This document shows positions 1 through 8,478 of a stretch of DNA of 64,000 nucleotides, piece by piece. Under the pieces are notes generated by a model, which saw only the letters and a program-made list of their open reading frames with translations, was not told where the DNA came from and made no database searches. A program made the translations under genes and the position numbers. The stretch comes from Kitasatospora viridis (GTDB taxonomy: Bacteria > Actinomycetota > Actinomycetes > Streptomycetales > Streptomycetaceae), in the NCBI RefSeq assembly GCF_007829815.1, contig NZ_VIWT01000001.1, forward strand, positions 434,001-498,000, given 5' to 3'. Position 1 is the first letter of the stretch, and the number at the start of each line of letters is the position of its first letter.

Positions 1-5
1 TCACC

Positions 6-452
6 GTGTCGTTCTCCGACCTCTCGAAGAACTCGAAGCGTGTCGCGGACACCGTCGAACAGGCCCAGCGGGTCCATGTGACGCGCCGGGACGGCGAGGA
101 TCTCTATCTGACCACCGAGCGTCACGACCGCGAGCGCGAGGAGACCGCCGATGTCACCGCGCGGTTGTTCGCCGCGCTGATCGCCAGCGACGAGGGGGCG
201 CGCGCCGTCCTTCTCGCGCTGCCCGAGGTCTTCCCGTGGACTCGACATCTGTCGGCCGAAGAGGTTCGGGAGTTCGTCGTCGACCTCATAAACGCCACCC
301 GCGACGTGGTCGAGCTGGATGTCCACGCCAATCTGCACCGCGTGATCGTCGAATGGCGCGCCACCGCCCGGATCCTGGCTGATCCCAGCCTGGCCGTGCA
401 GCTCACCGAGCCCCTCCCCAGCGAGGACCACGGTGAGGTGCCGGCCCCGTGA
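6..452 (+). CDS. Phd/prevent-host-death-like antitoxin (putative)
   Basis: A 148-residue protein whose first 45 residues (S-F-S-D-L-S-K-N-S-K-R-V-A then V-T-R-R-D-G-E-D-L-Y-L-T) look like the N-terminal DNA-binding part of Phd/YefM antitoxins, which repress their own operon and neutralise a partner toxin. The rest is helical and acidic, with no further domain recognised. It overlaps the next gene by 4 bp (GTGA), the spacing expected of an antitoxin-toxin operon with translational coupling. The GTG at position 6 is the first start in the window; the true start could lie just upstream, outside it. Family assignment is by resemblance only. Confidence 0.6.
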   Translation: MSFSDLSKNSKRVADTVEQAQRVHVTRRDGEDLYLTTERHDREREETADVTARLFAALIASDEGARAVLLALPEVFPWTRHLSAEEVREFVVDLINATRDVVELDVHANLHRVIVEWRATARILADPSLAVQLTEPLPSEDHGEVPAP

Positions 453-805
453 GCCCCAAGCGTGGCGACGATGTCCCACCACCCCCGATCGGTGGCGAGT
501 GGCGACTGCGGTTCGCCACGAACGAGGCGGCGAAGGGGTGGGGCGATCTCTGTGTGGAGGCACCTGGGAACACCCGGCGTTGCTTCGAAGCGCTCCGCAC
601 CGCGCCGGACTCCCTGACCGACCCGGATCGGCAGCACCGACTCCGCGGGCGCCTGGCGACCCGTGTCCTGGGAGGAACGGAGTTGCCGCAGTGGGAGTAC
701 GAGGTGACCGCCGGTGGGCGCGTCCGCTACCTGATCGACGAGCCCACCCGCACCGTCCATCTCGTTTACGCCTCGCCTCGGCATCCCAAGGACACCGACA
801 GCTGA
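449..805 (+). CDS. RelE/ParE-like toxin partner (putative)
   Basis: A 118-residue basic protein starting at a GTG that overlaps the stop of the antitoxin-like gene. The pattern W-R-L-R-F-A-T-N-E-A-A-K-G-W near residue 18, a helical middle, then a strand G-G-R-V-R-Y-L-I-D followed by T-V-H-L-V-Y-A-S resembles the RelE/ParE fold (helices packed on a short beta sheet carrying basic residues). RelE-type toxins cleave mRNA and ParE-type toxins poison gyrase; which applies here cannot be read from sequence. The call rests on gene order, size and this pattern. An alternative is an uncharacterised two-gene operon unrelated to toxins. Confidence 0.5.
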   Translation: MSPKRGDDVPPPPIGGEWRLRFATNEAAKGWGDLCVEAPGNTRRCFEALRTAPDSLTDPDRQHRLRGRLATRVLGGTELPQWEYEVTAGGRVRYLIDEPTRTVHLVYASPRHPKDTDS

Positions 806-841
806 CCCGATCTCCGGGCGGACCCGTTCTGGATCCGCGTC

Positions 842-1108
842 TCAGCGCCGCGAGTTGCCGAACAGCAGCCGGTAGACGATCAGCAGCACCAGCGCCCCCG
901 CGATGGCGGCGACCCAGGTCTGCAGGTCGTAGAAGTGCCGCGCGACCGGGCGGTGGAGGAAGTGCGAGGAGAGCCAGCCGCCGACGAACGAGCCGGCGAT
1001 GCCGATCAGCGTGGTGACGATCAGGCCGCCCGGGTCGCGGCCGGGCAGCAGCAGCTTGGCGATCGCCCCGGCCAGCAGGCCCAGCACGATCCAACTCAGA
1101 ACACCCAT
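842..1108 (-). CDS. GlsB/YeaQ/YmgE family membrane protein
   Basis: An 88-residue transglycosylase-associated (GlsB/YeaQ/YmgE) protein with three hydrophobic segments (about 3-20, 28-47 and 61-80) and the family's glycine-rich pattern G-L-L-A-G-A-I-A-K and G-I-A-G-S-F-V-G-G. Members are small inner-membrane proteins linked to general or acid stress; no enzymatic activity is established. The start is placed at the ATG at 1108 because GGGGAGG lies 6 nt upstream; a longer frame to 1141 has no ribosome site. It is transcribed away from the adjacent two-component system. Confidence 0.85.
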   Translation of the reverse strand: MGVLSWIVLGLLAGAIAKLLLPGRDPGGLIVTTLIGIAGSFVGGWLSSHFLHRPVARHFYDLQTWVAAIAGALVLLIVYRLLFGNSRR

Positions 1109-1198
1109 GTCCTCCCCTTTCGTCATGGAGTGGGACGCCACTCACCGTCTTCCCGGTTGCTGAGAAAACTCTCATCGGACCGTGCGACCGTGTCGCCC

Positions 1199-1921
1199 AT
1201 GGCCAGCACGCTCAGCACGCTCAGCACCGAGCACACCGGACAGGTCCTGGTGGTGGACGACGACGCCACCATCCGCCGCTCCCTGGAGCGCGGCTTGCGG
1301 CTGAGCGGGTTCGCCGTGCGCTCGGCCGACGGCGGCACGACAGCGCTGGAAATGATCGCCGAGACGCCGCCGGACGTCGTCGTGCTCGACGTCTCGATGC
1401 CCGACCTGTCCGGCACCGAGGTCTGCCGGCGCCTCCGCGCGGACGGCTGCGACCTGCCCGTGCTGATGCTCTCCGCGCTGGACGAGCTGGGCGACCGGGT
1501 GTCCGGGCTCCAGGCCGGGGCCGACGACTACCTGGTCAAGCCGTTCGCGCTGGAGGAACTGGTGCTGCGGCTGCGGGCCCTGCTGCGCCGCCGTCCGCCC
1601 GCCGGCGACGGCGTGCTGCGGGTCGGCCCGCTCGAGATCTCCCCCGCCACCCGCGAGGTGCGCCGGGACGGCGAGCCGGTGCACCTGACCCGCCGCGAGT
1701 TCGAGCTGCTGGAGCAGCTGGCCCGCAACGCCGGCCTGGTGCTGACCCGCGATCAGCTGCTGGACCGGGTCTGGGGCTACGACTTCGAGGTGCGCACCGA
1801 CGCCGTCGACACCTTCGTCAGCTACCTGCGCCGCAAGCTGGAGGACGGCGGACGGGAGCGGCTGGTGCACACCGTGCGCGGGGTCGGGTTCGTACTGCGG
1901 ATACCGGGGGTGCAGAGATGA
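1199..1921 (+). CDS. OmpR-family response regulator
   Basis: A 240-residue regulator. Residues 15-125 form a receiver domain with acidic residues D20-D22, phospho-acceptor D64 in V-V-L-D-V-S-M-P-D and the conserved K in Y-L-V-K-P-F. Residues about 140-238 form an OmpR/PhoB winged helix (R-R-E-F-E-L-L-E-Q-L, V-W-G-Y-D-F-E-V-R-T, T-V-R-G-V-G-F-V-L). Its stop overlaps the start of the histidine kinase by 4 bp (ATGA), so the pair is one operon and almost certainly a cognate system. The upstream reading frame continues to 935 but only as antisense to the GlsB gene; the ATG at 1199 starts the folded domain. The stimulus is unknown. Confidence 0.93.
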   Translation: MASTLSTLSTEHTGQVLVVDDDATIRRSLERGLRLSGFAVRSADGGTTALEMIAETPPDVVVLDVSMPDLSGTEVCRRLRADGCDLPVLMLSALDELGDRVSGLQAGADDYLVKPFALEELVLRLRALLRRRPPAGDGVLRVGPLEISPATREVRRDGEPVHLTRREFELLEQLARNAGLVLTRDQLLDRVWGYDFEVRTDAVDTFVSYLRRKLEDGGRERLVHTVRGVGFVLRIPGVQR

Positions 1922-3360
1922 GGCTCGCCACCAGGATCGCGCTCTGGTCCGGCGCGGTGGTCTGCGTCCTCGTGCTCGGCGCGGGCGCGCTGCTGCTCGG
2001 CCTGGTCACCCACGACCTGCGGGCCGAGCAGAACACCAAGCTCCAGGACCGCGCCCAGGCGGTGCTGCCGAACGTCCGGGCGCTGCTCAACGCGGACCGC
2101 CAGGGCCGCAGCCAGGTCGAGCAGAACCAGCACCGCAAGCTGCTGGAGGCGGCGCTGGACGTCGGCGTCCGGGTGGACGACGCCGCCGGCCAGCCGGTGA
2201 CCAGCGGCGGACCGATGCCGAGCACGCTGCCCGACCCGGCGAGCGCCACCAAGCCGGTGACGGTGCAGGCGGACGGGCGCAGCTGGCAGCTGCTGGCCCG
2301 TCAGGTCGCCGGTGCCAACCCGGGCACGCTCTGGCTGGCCGTGCCCTCCTCGGCCACGAACCCGCAGGTCGACGCGGTGCGCGGGCGGATCCTGCTGGTG
2401 GCGGGCCTGGCCGCGCCTGTCGGCGGGCTGCTCGCCTTCGCGGTGGCCCGGCGCGCGGCCACTCCGCTCAGCCGGCTCGGCCGGCAGGCCGCCGAGCTGG
2501 ACCCGGGCGCCGGCGCGGCCGGCTTCACCCACCGGCCCAGCGGCATCGGCGAGGTGGACGAGCTGGCGGCCGCGCTGACCGGGGCGCTCTCCCGCTACGA
2601 CGAGCAGGCGGCCCGCACCGCCCAGGCGCTGGAGACCGCCCGGTCGTTCTCCGCCGCCGCCTCGCACGAGCTGCGCACCCCGCTGATGGGCCTGCAGACC
2701 AACCTGGACGTGCTGGCCGCCCACCCCGACCTGCCGGACCCGGACCGCGCGGAGATCCTGGCCGACCTGCGGGACGACCACCGCCGGCTGCTCGACCTGC
2801 TCACCGCGCTGCGCACGCTGGCCCGCGGCGACCTGGTGGAGGAGGAGGCGTTCGGCCCGGTGGACCTGGCCGAGCCGCTCACCGCCGCGCTGGTCGAGCT
2901 GCGCCGGCGCCGACCCGACCTGCAGCTCGCCGGCCTCCCGGCGACGGCCGAGCTGCGGGTCTTCGGCTGGGAGGCCGGGCTGCGGATCGCCTGCGACAAC
3001 CTGCTCGGCAACGCGGCGGTGCACGGCGCCCGGCCGGGCGAACCGGCCCGGATCACGGTGGGCCTGCGCCGCGAGGGCGACGAGGCGGTGCTCACCGTCG
3101 ACGACCACGGGCCGGGCATCGCGCCGGCCGAGCGGGCCGCCGTCTTCGACCGCTTCCACCGCCGCCCGGACAGCCCGGGCTCCGGTCTCGGCCTGACCCT
3201 GGTGGCCCAGCAGGCGGCCCTGCATCGCGGCACGGTGACCGTCACCGACCCGCCCGGCGGCACGGGCTGCCGGATGGAGCTGCGGCTGCCGCTGGTCCGG
3301 CCGAACGCGCCGACCCTGCCGCTGCCCGCCCGGCGCGACTGGATCACCGCCTCGCACTGA
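1918..3360 (+). CDS. Sensor histidine kinase
   Basis: A 480-residue membrane kinase, partner of the preceding response regulator. It has a transmembrane helix near 8-28, an extracytoplasmic domain of about 125 residues, a second helix near 158-180, a HAMP-like linker (A-A-T-P-L-S-R-L), a dimerisation domain with phospho-acceptor H250 (A-S-H-E-L-R-T-P-L), an N-box near N361 (D-N-L-L-G-N-A-A-V-H-G) and G boxes (D-D-H-G-P-G-I, G-S-G-L-G-L-T). All residues needed for autophosphorylation are present. The sensor domain has no recognised fold. Two small exported proteins follow immediately and may be targets or partners. Confidence 0.93.
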   Translation: MRLATRIALWSGAVVCVLVLGAGALLLGLVTHDLRAEQNTKLQDRAQAVLPNVRALLNADRQGRSQVEQNQHRKLLEAALDVGVRVDDAAGQPVTSGGPMPSTLPDPASATKPVTVQADGRSWQLLARQVAGANPGTLWLAVPSSATNPQVDAVRGRILLVAGLAAPVGGLLAFAVARRAATPLSRLGRQAAELDPGAGAAGFTHRPSGIGEVDELAAALTGALSRYDEQAARTAQALETARSFSAAASHELRTPLMGLQTNLDVLAAHPDLPDPDRAEILADLRDDHRRLLDLLTALRTLARGDLVEEEAFGPVDLAEPLTAALVELRRRRPDLQLAGLPATAELRVFGWEAGLRIACDNLLGNAAVHGARPGEPARITVGLRREGDEAVLTVDDHGPGIAPAERAAVFDRFHRRPDSPGSGLGLTLVAQQAALHRGTVTVTDPPGGTGCRMELRLPLVRPNAPTLPLPARRDWITASH

Positions 3361-3456
3361 ACGGCCTGCGTCCCACAGGGTTTCCACAAAGAGGCTCCCT
3401 ACCGTACGGGTCAGTCGGGCGAACGCCCGGACGTCCCACGAACGGAGGACCTCGCC

Positions 3457-3858
3457 ATGCTCTCCTACCGCAAGGCCGCTGCTGCTGCCGGTACTCTCGC
3501 GCTCGGTGCGGCGCTGCTCGCGACGGCCGCGCCGGCGCAGGCCGCGACCACGGCCGCCGCGCCGAAGAGCGACGGCGCCAAGGGCATCTGCAAGCGGCTG
3601 CCGAAGACCGAGCAGCGGATCCAGAAGGCGCTGAACCGGCTGAACGGGCCGGCCACCGAGGTCGGCTCGATCGCCCGGCTGCAGCAGCGGGTGACGGACG
3701 CGCAGAACGCCGGCCACACCGCCGTCTACACCTACCTGAACGACCGGCTCACCTACCGCAAGAGCCTGGTCGGCACCCTGAGCACCCGTCAGAGCGACCT
3801 GAACGCGGTCGCCACCTGGTGCACCTCGCAGGGTCTGGGCCAGGGTCAGGCCCAGTGA
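3457..3858 (+). CDS. Small secreted protein, unknown function
   Basis: A 133-residue protein with a clear Sec signal peptide (basic start, alanine/leucine core, likely cut after A-Q-A near residue 29). The mature part is helical and has two cysteines (in G-I-C-K-R and T-W-C-T-S), one near each end, which could form a disulfide clamping a helical hairpin. GGAGG precedes the ATG. No family is recognised. It is followed with a 4-bp GTGA overlap by a lipoprotein gene, and lies 96 bp after the kinase gene, so it may belong to the regulon of that two-component system; that link is inference. Confidence 0.8.
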   Translation: MLSYRKAAAAAGTLALGAALLATAAPAQAATTAAAPKSDGAKGICKRLPKTEQRIQKALNRLNGPATEVGSIARLQQRVTDAQNAGHTAVYTYLNDRLTYRKSLVGTLSTRQSDLNAVATWCTSQGLGQGQAQ

Positions 3859-4088
3859 GGCGACTGCTCGCCACGGCGGCGGTCGCCCTGACCGCCACCG
3901 TGCTGCTGACCGGCTGCGGCAGCTCGGCGCCCGCCGCCGCCCCGCAACAGCCCGCCGCCACCACCACGACGACGCCCGACCCGCAGCTCAGCTCGATGGA
4001 GCAGAAGGTCAACGCGGCCGACAGCGCAGCCGCGGCCGCCGACTCGGACGCCGCGCAGGACACCGCCACGGCGGCGCCGGGCAACTGA
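3855..4088 (+). CDS. Small lipoprotein, unknown function
   Basis: A 77-residue protein starting at the GTG that overlaps the previous stop (GTGA). Residues 1-20 form a lipoprotein signal ending in the lipobox L-L-T-G-C, so the mature protein should be anchored by a diacylated cysteine to the outer membrane leaflet. The remainder is low-complexity alanine, proline and threonine, then a short helical segment (S-S-M-E-Q-K-V-N-A-A-D-S). No catalytic motif is visible. It looks like a translationally coupled companion of the secreted protein and is followed at once by a strong terminator. Confidence 0.75.
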   Translation: MRRLLATAAVALTATVLLTGCGSSAPAAAPQQPAATTTTTPDPQLSSMEQKVNAADSAAAAADSDAAQDTATAAPGN

Positions 4089-4094
4089 AGACAC

Positions 4095-4129
4095 GTCAGC
4101 CCCCGGGGACCGCAGCCCCGGGGGCTGAC
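4095..4129 (+). terminator. Rho-independent-like hairpin
   Basis: A perfect 14-bp inverted repeat (GTCAGCCCCCGGGG and its complement) with a 7-nt loop lies 6 nt after the lipoprotein stop. There is no T-tract, as is usual in streptomycetes. The converging gene on the other strand ends at 4136, so it can serve both directions. Confidence 0.8.
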
Positions 4130-4135
4130 GGCATG

Positions 4136-4540
4136 TCACATGTTGAAGGTGATTCCTCCGTTGATCTGACCGGTCTGGATGACCTGATCCGCCCGGGCCT
4201 TGTCATTGAGCGAGTTGGTCAGCCTCCCGATGTGCGTCCCGCCCTGCGCACGCAGCCACCCCGCCAGCTCCGCCGCCAGCTCCGGGTCCTGCTCCCGCCG
4301 CTCCAGCAGCACCCCGCACAGCTCGCGGACCTGCTGCTCGTTGCCCGGGTCGACCTGCACCGCCGCAGCCGGCTCGACGGTGGCGACCTCGGCGCCGGTC
4401 GCCCGTCGCTTGAGCGCCCGGGTCAGCATGGCCTGCAGGCTCTCCCAGGCCTTGCCCCCGGCGGCGGTGCCGGCCGCACTGGCGGCGGTGGTGACGGCTT
4501 GGATGACGGTGGCGTCGATGTCCACGGGCTGCTCCCCCAT
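4136..4540 (-). CDS. Small protein with possible amyloid-like C-terminal motif
   Basis: A 134-residue protein of unknown function. Residues 10-45 are an alanine-rich helix (A-S-A-A-G-T-A-A-G-G-K-A-W-E-S-L), followed by a basic patch (R-A-L-K-R-R) and an acidic helical segment (E-R-R-E-Q-D-P-E-L-A-A-E-L-A-G-W). The C-terminus ends in Q-V-I-Q-T-G-Q-I-N-G-G-I-T-F, a short Q/N/G and beta-branched stretch resembling the amyloid signalling motifs found in some bacterial NLR-linked proteins. That resemblance is inference from reading, not a profile match. The ATG at 4540 was chosen because the protein pattern begins there; the longer frame upstream to 5302 is antisense to cysteine dioxygenase. Confidence 0.7.
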   Translation of the reverse strand: MGEQPVDIDATVIQAVTTAASAAGTAAGGKAWESLQAMLTRALKRRATGAEVATVEPAAAVQVDPGNEQQVRELCGVLLERREQDPELAAELAGWLRAQGGTHIGRLTNSLNDKARADQVIQTGQINGGITFNM

Positions 4541-4596
4541 GCGCTCTGCCGAACGCCGCACTCGCGGCGTGACCACACGATAGCCGCATGTCCGGC

Positions 4597-4626
4597 TTGA
4601 CGGGCCGGTCGCGGATCTACCACTAT
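4597..4626 (+). promoter_or_regulatory. Candidate promoter for the cysteine leader peptide
   Basis: TTGACG (4597-4602) and CACTAT (4621-4626) are separated by 18 bp, a plausible sigma-70-type promoter. Transcription would begin about 6-8 nt downstream, essentially at the ATG of the leader peptide at 4634, so the transcript may be leaderless. No ribosome site precedes that ATG, which fits. Confidence 0.45.
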
Positions 4627-4633
4627 CTGCGGC

Positions 4634-4714
4634 ATGGAGCACGGCACCTTCCTCGTCTGCCGCCTGCACGTCGATCTGCGACGCCAGGCGAGCGACATGT
4701 GTGCCTGTTGCTGA
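4634..4714 (+). CDS. Cysteine-rich leader peptide (putative attenuator uORF)
   Basis: A 26-residue open frame, reading M-E-H-G-T-F-L-V-C-R-L-H-V-D-L-R-R-Q-A-S then D-M-C-A-C-C and stop. The pattern V-C-R-L-H-V-D-L-x-R-x-A-S followed by terminal cysteines is typical of the small leader peptides found ahead of sulfur-metabolism genes in actinobacteria, where ribosome stalling at cysteine codons is thought to tune the downstream gene to cysteine supply. Here the next gene is cysteine dioxygenase, which consumes cysteine. Four of 26 codons encode cysteine. It is too short for ordinary gene prediction. Between 4715 and 4894 I see GC-rich dyads but no single convincing terminator/antiterminator pair. 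Confidence 0.75.
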   Translation: MEHGTFLVCRLHVDLRRQASDMCACC

Positions 4715-4894
4715 GCAGCTGAGACTGCCTTTCCCCCGCTCTTCCGCCTGACCGGCTGATCCCGTGGTGCGTTCCGGGACCCGTCCGCCGGCGGCCGTCC
4801 TGCCTTCCGCGCACGCCGCACGCCCTCCGCACGCGCCGTCGCACCTCCGTCCCGGGCCGCTCCGCGCCCCGCTCCGCCATTGCCGAGGTCCGCC
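4715..4894 (+). other. Leader region between uORF and cysteine dioxygenase
   Basis: A 180-bp pyrimidine-rich stretch on the + strand without a credible gene. It contains the self-complementary CCGCCGGCGG and several short C-rich runs. If the upstream peptide works by attenuation or by ribosome-coupled exposure of the next start site, the responsible RNA structures should lie here, but none stands out by eye. Confidence 0.4.
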
Positions 4895-5395
4895 ATGACC
4901 AACAGCACCACCACGAGCACCGCCACCACGACGAGCACCGCCCCCCTCACCCCCGCCGAGCTGCGCGCCCTCGTCGCCGAGCTGGCCGACCGGCCGCAGG
5001 AGTGGATCCACCTGGTCCGGCTCTCCTCGGACGAACGCTGGTACCAGCGGCTGGCCCTGACCGAGGACCACGAGGTCTGGCTGATCAGCTGGCTGCCGGG
5101 GCAGTCCACCGGCTTCCACGACCACGGCGGCTCGCGCGGCGCGTTCACGGTCGCGCTGGGCGAGCTGGAGGAGCTCTCGCTCGGCGGCGACCAGGGCGCC
5201 CTGCACACCCGCCGGCTGCCGGCCGGCTCGGTGCGCGCGTTCGGCCCGGACTACCTGCACGACGTGCGCAACACGACCAACGGCCCCGCCGTGACCCTGC
5301 ACGCATACTCCCCGCCGCTCGGCGGCATGACCCGGTACGAGCTGCGGGCCGACGGCCTGAAGCAGACGGCCGTGGAAGGACCGGACCAGTGGTGA
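4895..5395 (+). CDS. Cysteine dioxygenase family protein
   Basis: A 166-residue cupin enzyme expected to oxidise L-cysteine to cysteine sulfinate with O2 and a mononuclear iron in the cytoplasm. Cupin motif 1 is G-F-H-D-H-G-G-S-R-G with H75 and H77; the third iron ligand is H122 in D-Y-L-H-D-V-R-N, followed by H136 in L-H-A-Y-S-P-P. The position that holds the cross-linked cysteine in animal enzymes is glycine, as in bacterial homologues. A serine/threonine-rich tail occupies residues 1-17. The ATG at 4895 follows a GAGG. The stop overlaps the rhodanese start by 4 bp, so the two are one operon for cysteine sulfur disposal, preceded by a cysteine-rich leader peptide. Confidence 0.9.
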   Translation: MTNSTTTSTATTTSTAPLTPAELRALVAELADRPQEWIHLVRLSSDERWYQRLALTEDHEVWLISWLPGQSTGFHDHGGSRGAFTVALGELEELSLGGDQGALHTRRLPAGSVRAFGPDYLHDVRNTTNGPAVTLHAYSPPLGGMTRYELRADGLKQTAVEGPDQW

Positions 5396-5775
5396 CCACC
5401 ATCGACGACCTGATCGCCCGCTCCCGCGCGGGCGTGCACCGCCCGGACCCGCAGCAGGCCCACGCCGCCCACCGGGCCGGCGCGCTGCTGGTGGACATCC
5501 GCCCGGTCCAGCAGCGGGCCGAGGAGGGTGCGATCCCGGGCGCCCTGGTGATCGAGCGGAACGTGCTGGAGTGGCGGCTCGATCCGACCGGCAGCCACCG
5601 GATCCCGCAGGCCACCGGCTACGACCTGGAGATCGTGCTGTTCTGCTCGGAGGGCTACGCCTCCAGCCTGGCGGCCGCTTCGCTGCGCGAGCTGGGCCTG
5701 CACCGGGCGACCGACCTGGACGGCGGGTTCCGCGCCTGGGAGGCGGCCGGGCTGCCCACCGCGCCGGGGGCGTGA
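5392..5775 (+). CDS. Rhodanese-like sulfurtransferase
   Basis: A 127-residue single rhodanese domain. It carries the early L-L-V-D-I-R-P motif (residues 32-38), the catalytic C85 in L-F-C-S-E-G-Y-A-S-S, and the terminal D-L-D-G-G-F-R-A-W. The active loop C-S-E-G-Y-A fits a persulfide-forming rhodanese. It starts at GTG overlapping the dioxygenase stop (GTGA) and is therefore translationally coupled to it. Pairing with cysteine dioxygenase is recurrent in bacteria and suggests a role in moving or detoxifying sulfane sulfur during cysteine breakdown. Confidence 0.92.
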   Translation: MTTIDDLIARSRAGVHRPDPQQAHAAHRAGALLVDIRPVQQRAEEGAIPGALVIERNVLEWRLDPTGSHRIPQATGYDLEIVLFCSEGYASSLAAASLRELGLHRATDLDGGFRAWEAAGLPTAPGA

Positions 5776-5794
5776 GTTCCCGGCCTCACAGAAC

Positions 5795-5838
5795 TGACAC
5801 CGCAGGATCTGACAATATGCCAGATCCTGCGGCGTGTC
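5795..5838 (+). terminator. Hairpin after the cysteine dioxygenase-rhodanese operon
   Basis: CCGCAGGATCTG (5800-5811) and its exact complement (5821-5832) enclose a 9-nt loop; GACAC/GTGTC can lengthen the stem past a small bulge. It begins about 20 nt after the rhodanese stop. An operator role for the downstream importer (first gene at 5990) cannot be excluded. Confidence 0.6.
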
Positions 5839-5989
5839 GGATGCGTCACCGATCGCCGTCGAGGGTTTCCCTTGGTGCTGACACGGGCAGGCAGCCACGG
5901 GTGCCGGTCCCGACGCCCCGTCACCTCCGGACCTCATCGACTTGGAGTCCATCGACCGGTGCCCCGGCACCCTGGCCAGGAACGTTCAC

Positions 5990-7097
<1,108 letters not shown>

Positions 7098-7108
<11 letters not shown>

Positions 7109-7763
7109 ACCCCTGGTCCGCTGGAACTGGGTGCGCAGCCACCTCGGCTACCTGCGCGGCCTGCTGGTCGACCACGCCGAGATCTCGCTCCTCCCGGTGC
7201 TGATCGGCCTGCTGATCGCGGTGCCGCTCGGCCTGCTCTGCACCCGCTACGGGCGGCTCTACCAGCCGCTCGCCGCGCTCTTCAACGTGATCTACGCGCT
7301 GCCGGCGCTGGCCGTCTTCGTCGTGCTGATCCCGTACACCGGGCTGGCCACCCAGGCCACCGTGATGATCCCGCTCACCTGCTACGCGCTCGCGGTGCTG
7401 CTGCCCACCACGGTGGACGGGCTGCGCGCGGTGCCGGAGCCGGTCCGGCAGGCGGCCACCGCGCTGGGCTACGGGCCGTGGCGCCGGCTGGCCGCGGTCG
7501 AACTGCCGGCCGCGGTGCCGTACCTGATGGCCGGTCTGCGGGTGGCGGCGGTCTCCAGCATCTCGCTGGCCAGCGTCGGCGCGCTGGTCGGCCGCGGCGG
7601 CCTGGGCTACCTCTTCATGGACGGCTTCCAGCGCACCTTCCCGACCCCGATCGTGGCCGGGATCGTGCTGGTCGCGGCACTGGCCCTGGTGACCGACGCG
7701 GTGCTGCTGCTGGCCCGCCGGCTGCTGGCACCGTGGGCCCGGCGCGAGGCGGTGGGCCGGTGA
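7098..7763 (+). CDS. Quaternary-amine ABC importer permease 1
   Basis: A 221-residue permease of the OpuCB/ProW type with about five to six membrane helices. The inner-membrane coupling motif lies near residues 130-160 (Q-A-A-T-A-L-G-Y-G-P-W-R-R-L-A-A-V-E-L-P-A-A), matching the E-A-A-x3-G-x9-I-x-L-P pattern. It is translated in a different frame from the ATPase gene with an 11-bp overlap, and overlaps the second permease by 4 bp, so the four genes form one tight operon. Confidence 0.92.
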
Positions 7764-8431
7764 ACGTCTTCTCCTGGCTCTCCGACTTCTTCGGCTCGGC
7801 GGACCGGCAGCACGGACCGGACTCGATCGTCCACCGGATCACCGAGCACCTGGTCTTCTCCGGCGAGGCGCTCGGCTGGGCGGTGCTGATCGCGGTGCCG
7901 CTGGGCCTGCTGCTCGGCTACACCGGCAAGGCGGCCGGGCTGGTCACCGCGCTGAGCGGCGCGGCCCGGGCGCTGCCCACCCTCGGCCTGGTCACCCTCG
8001 CGGTGCTGCTGGCCGGGGTCGGCGAGACCGCCGTGCTGGTGCCGCTGGTCGCGTTGGCCGCACCGGTGCTGCTGGTGGCCGCCTGCGAGGGCGTGCGGTC
8101 CACCGACCCGGAACTGCGGGACGCCGCCCGCGGCATCGGGCTGACCCACCGTCAGGTGCTGCTCCAGGTCTGCGTGCCGTGGGCGCTGCCCGCCCTGCTG
8201 GCCGGGCTGCGCACGGCGGCCGTCCAGGTGATCGCCACCGCCACGGTCGCCGCCTACGTCGGCCTCGGGGGCCTCGGCCGCTACGTGGTGGACGGGCTGG
8301 CCACCCAGGACTTCGCGCAGACCTTCGGCGGCGCGCTGCTGGTGGTGCTGCTGGCCGTGGCCACCCAGGTGCTGTTCGCGCTGCTGCTGCGTTTCGCGCT
8401 GCCCGCCGGGCTGCGCCGGCCGCGCGGCTGA
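7760..8431 (+). CDS. Quaternary-amine ABC importer permease 2
   Basis: A 223-residue second permease of the same importer (OpuCD/ProW type), starting at the GTG that overlaps the previous stop. The coupling motif is R-D-A-A-R-G-I-G-L-T-H-R-Q-V-L-L-Q-V-C-V-P-W-A-L-P. About five hydrophobic helices are visible. Two different permease subunits with one ATPase and one binding protein is the usual make-up of the OpuC class. The binding protein gene follows after 47 bp with its own ribosome site (GGAAGGA). Confidence 0.92.
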   Translation: MNVFSWLSDFFGSADRQHGPDSIVHRITEHLVFSGEALGWAVLIAVPLGLLLGYTGKAAGLVTALSGAARALPTLGLVTLAVLLAGVGETAVLVPLVALAAPVLLVAACEGVRSTDPELRDAARGIGLTHRQVLLQVCVPWALPALLAGLRTAAVQVIATATVAAYVGLGGLGRYVVDGLATQDFAQTFGGALLVVLLAVATQVLFALLLRFALPAGLRRPRG

Positions 8432-8478
8432 TCCCCCTCACACCCCGTCAGTCTCACCGTTTCGGAAGGAACTACCCC

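Noticed and set aside
1822..3717. A 631-codon open frame antisense to the sensor kinase
   Set aside because: Arg/Gly/Gln-rich composition typical of GC-rich antisense frames; the kinase on the + strand has all its motifs.
4136..5302. A single 388-residue minus-strand protein ending at 4136
   Set aside because: Residues before the ATG at 4540 are antisense to cysteine dioxygenase and its leader; only the last 134 residues look like real protein.
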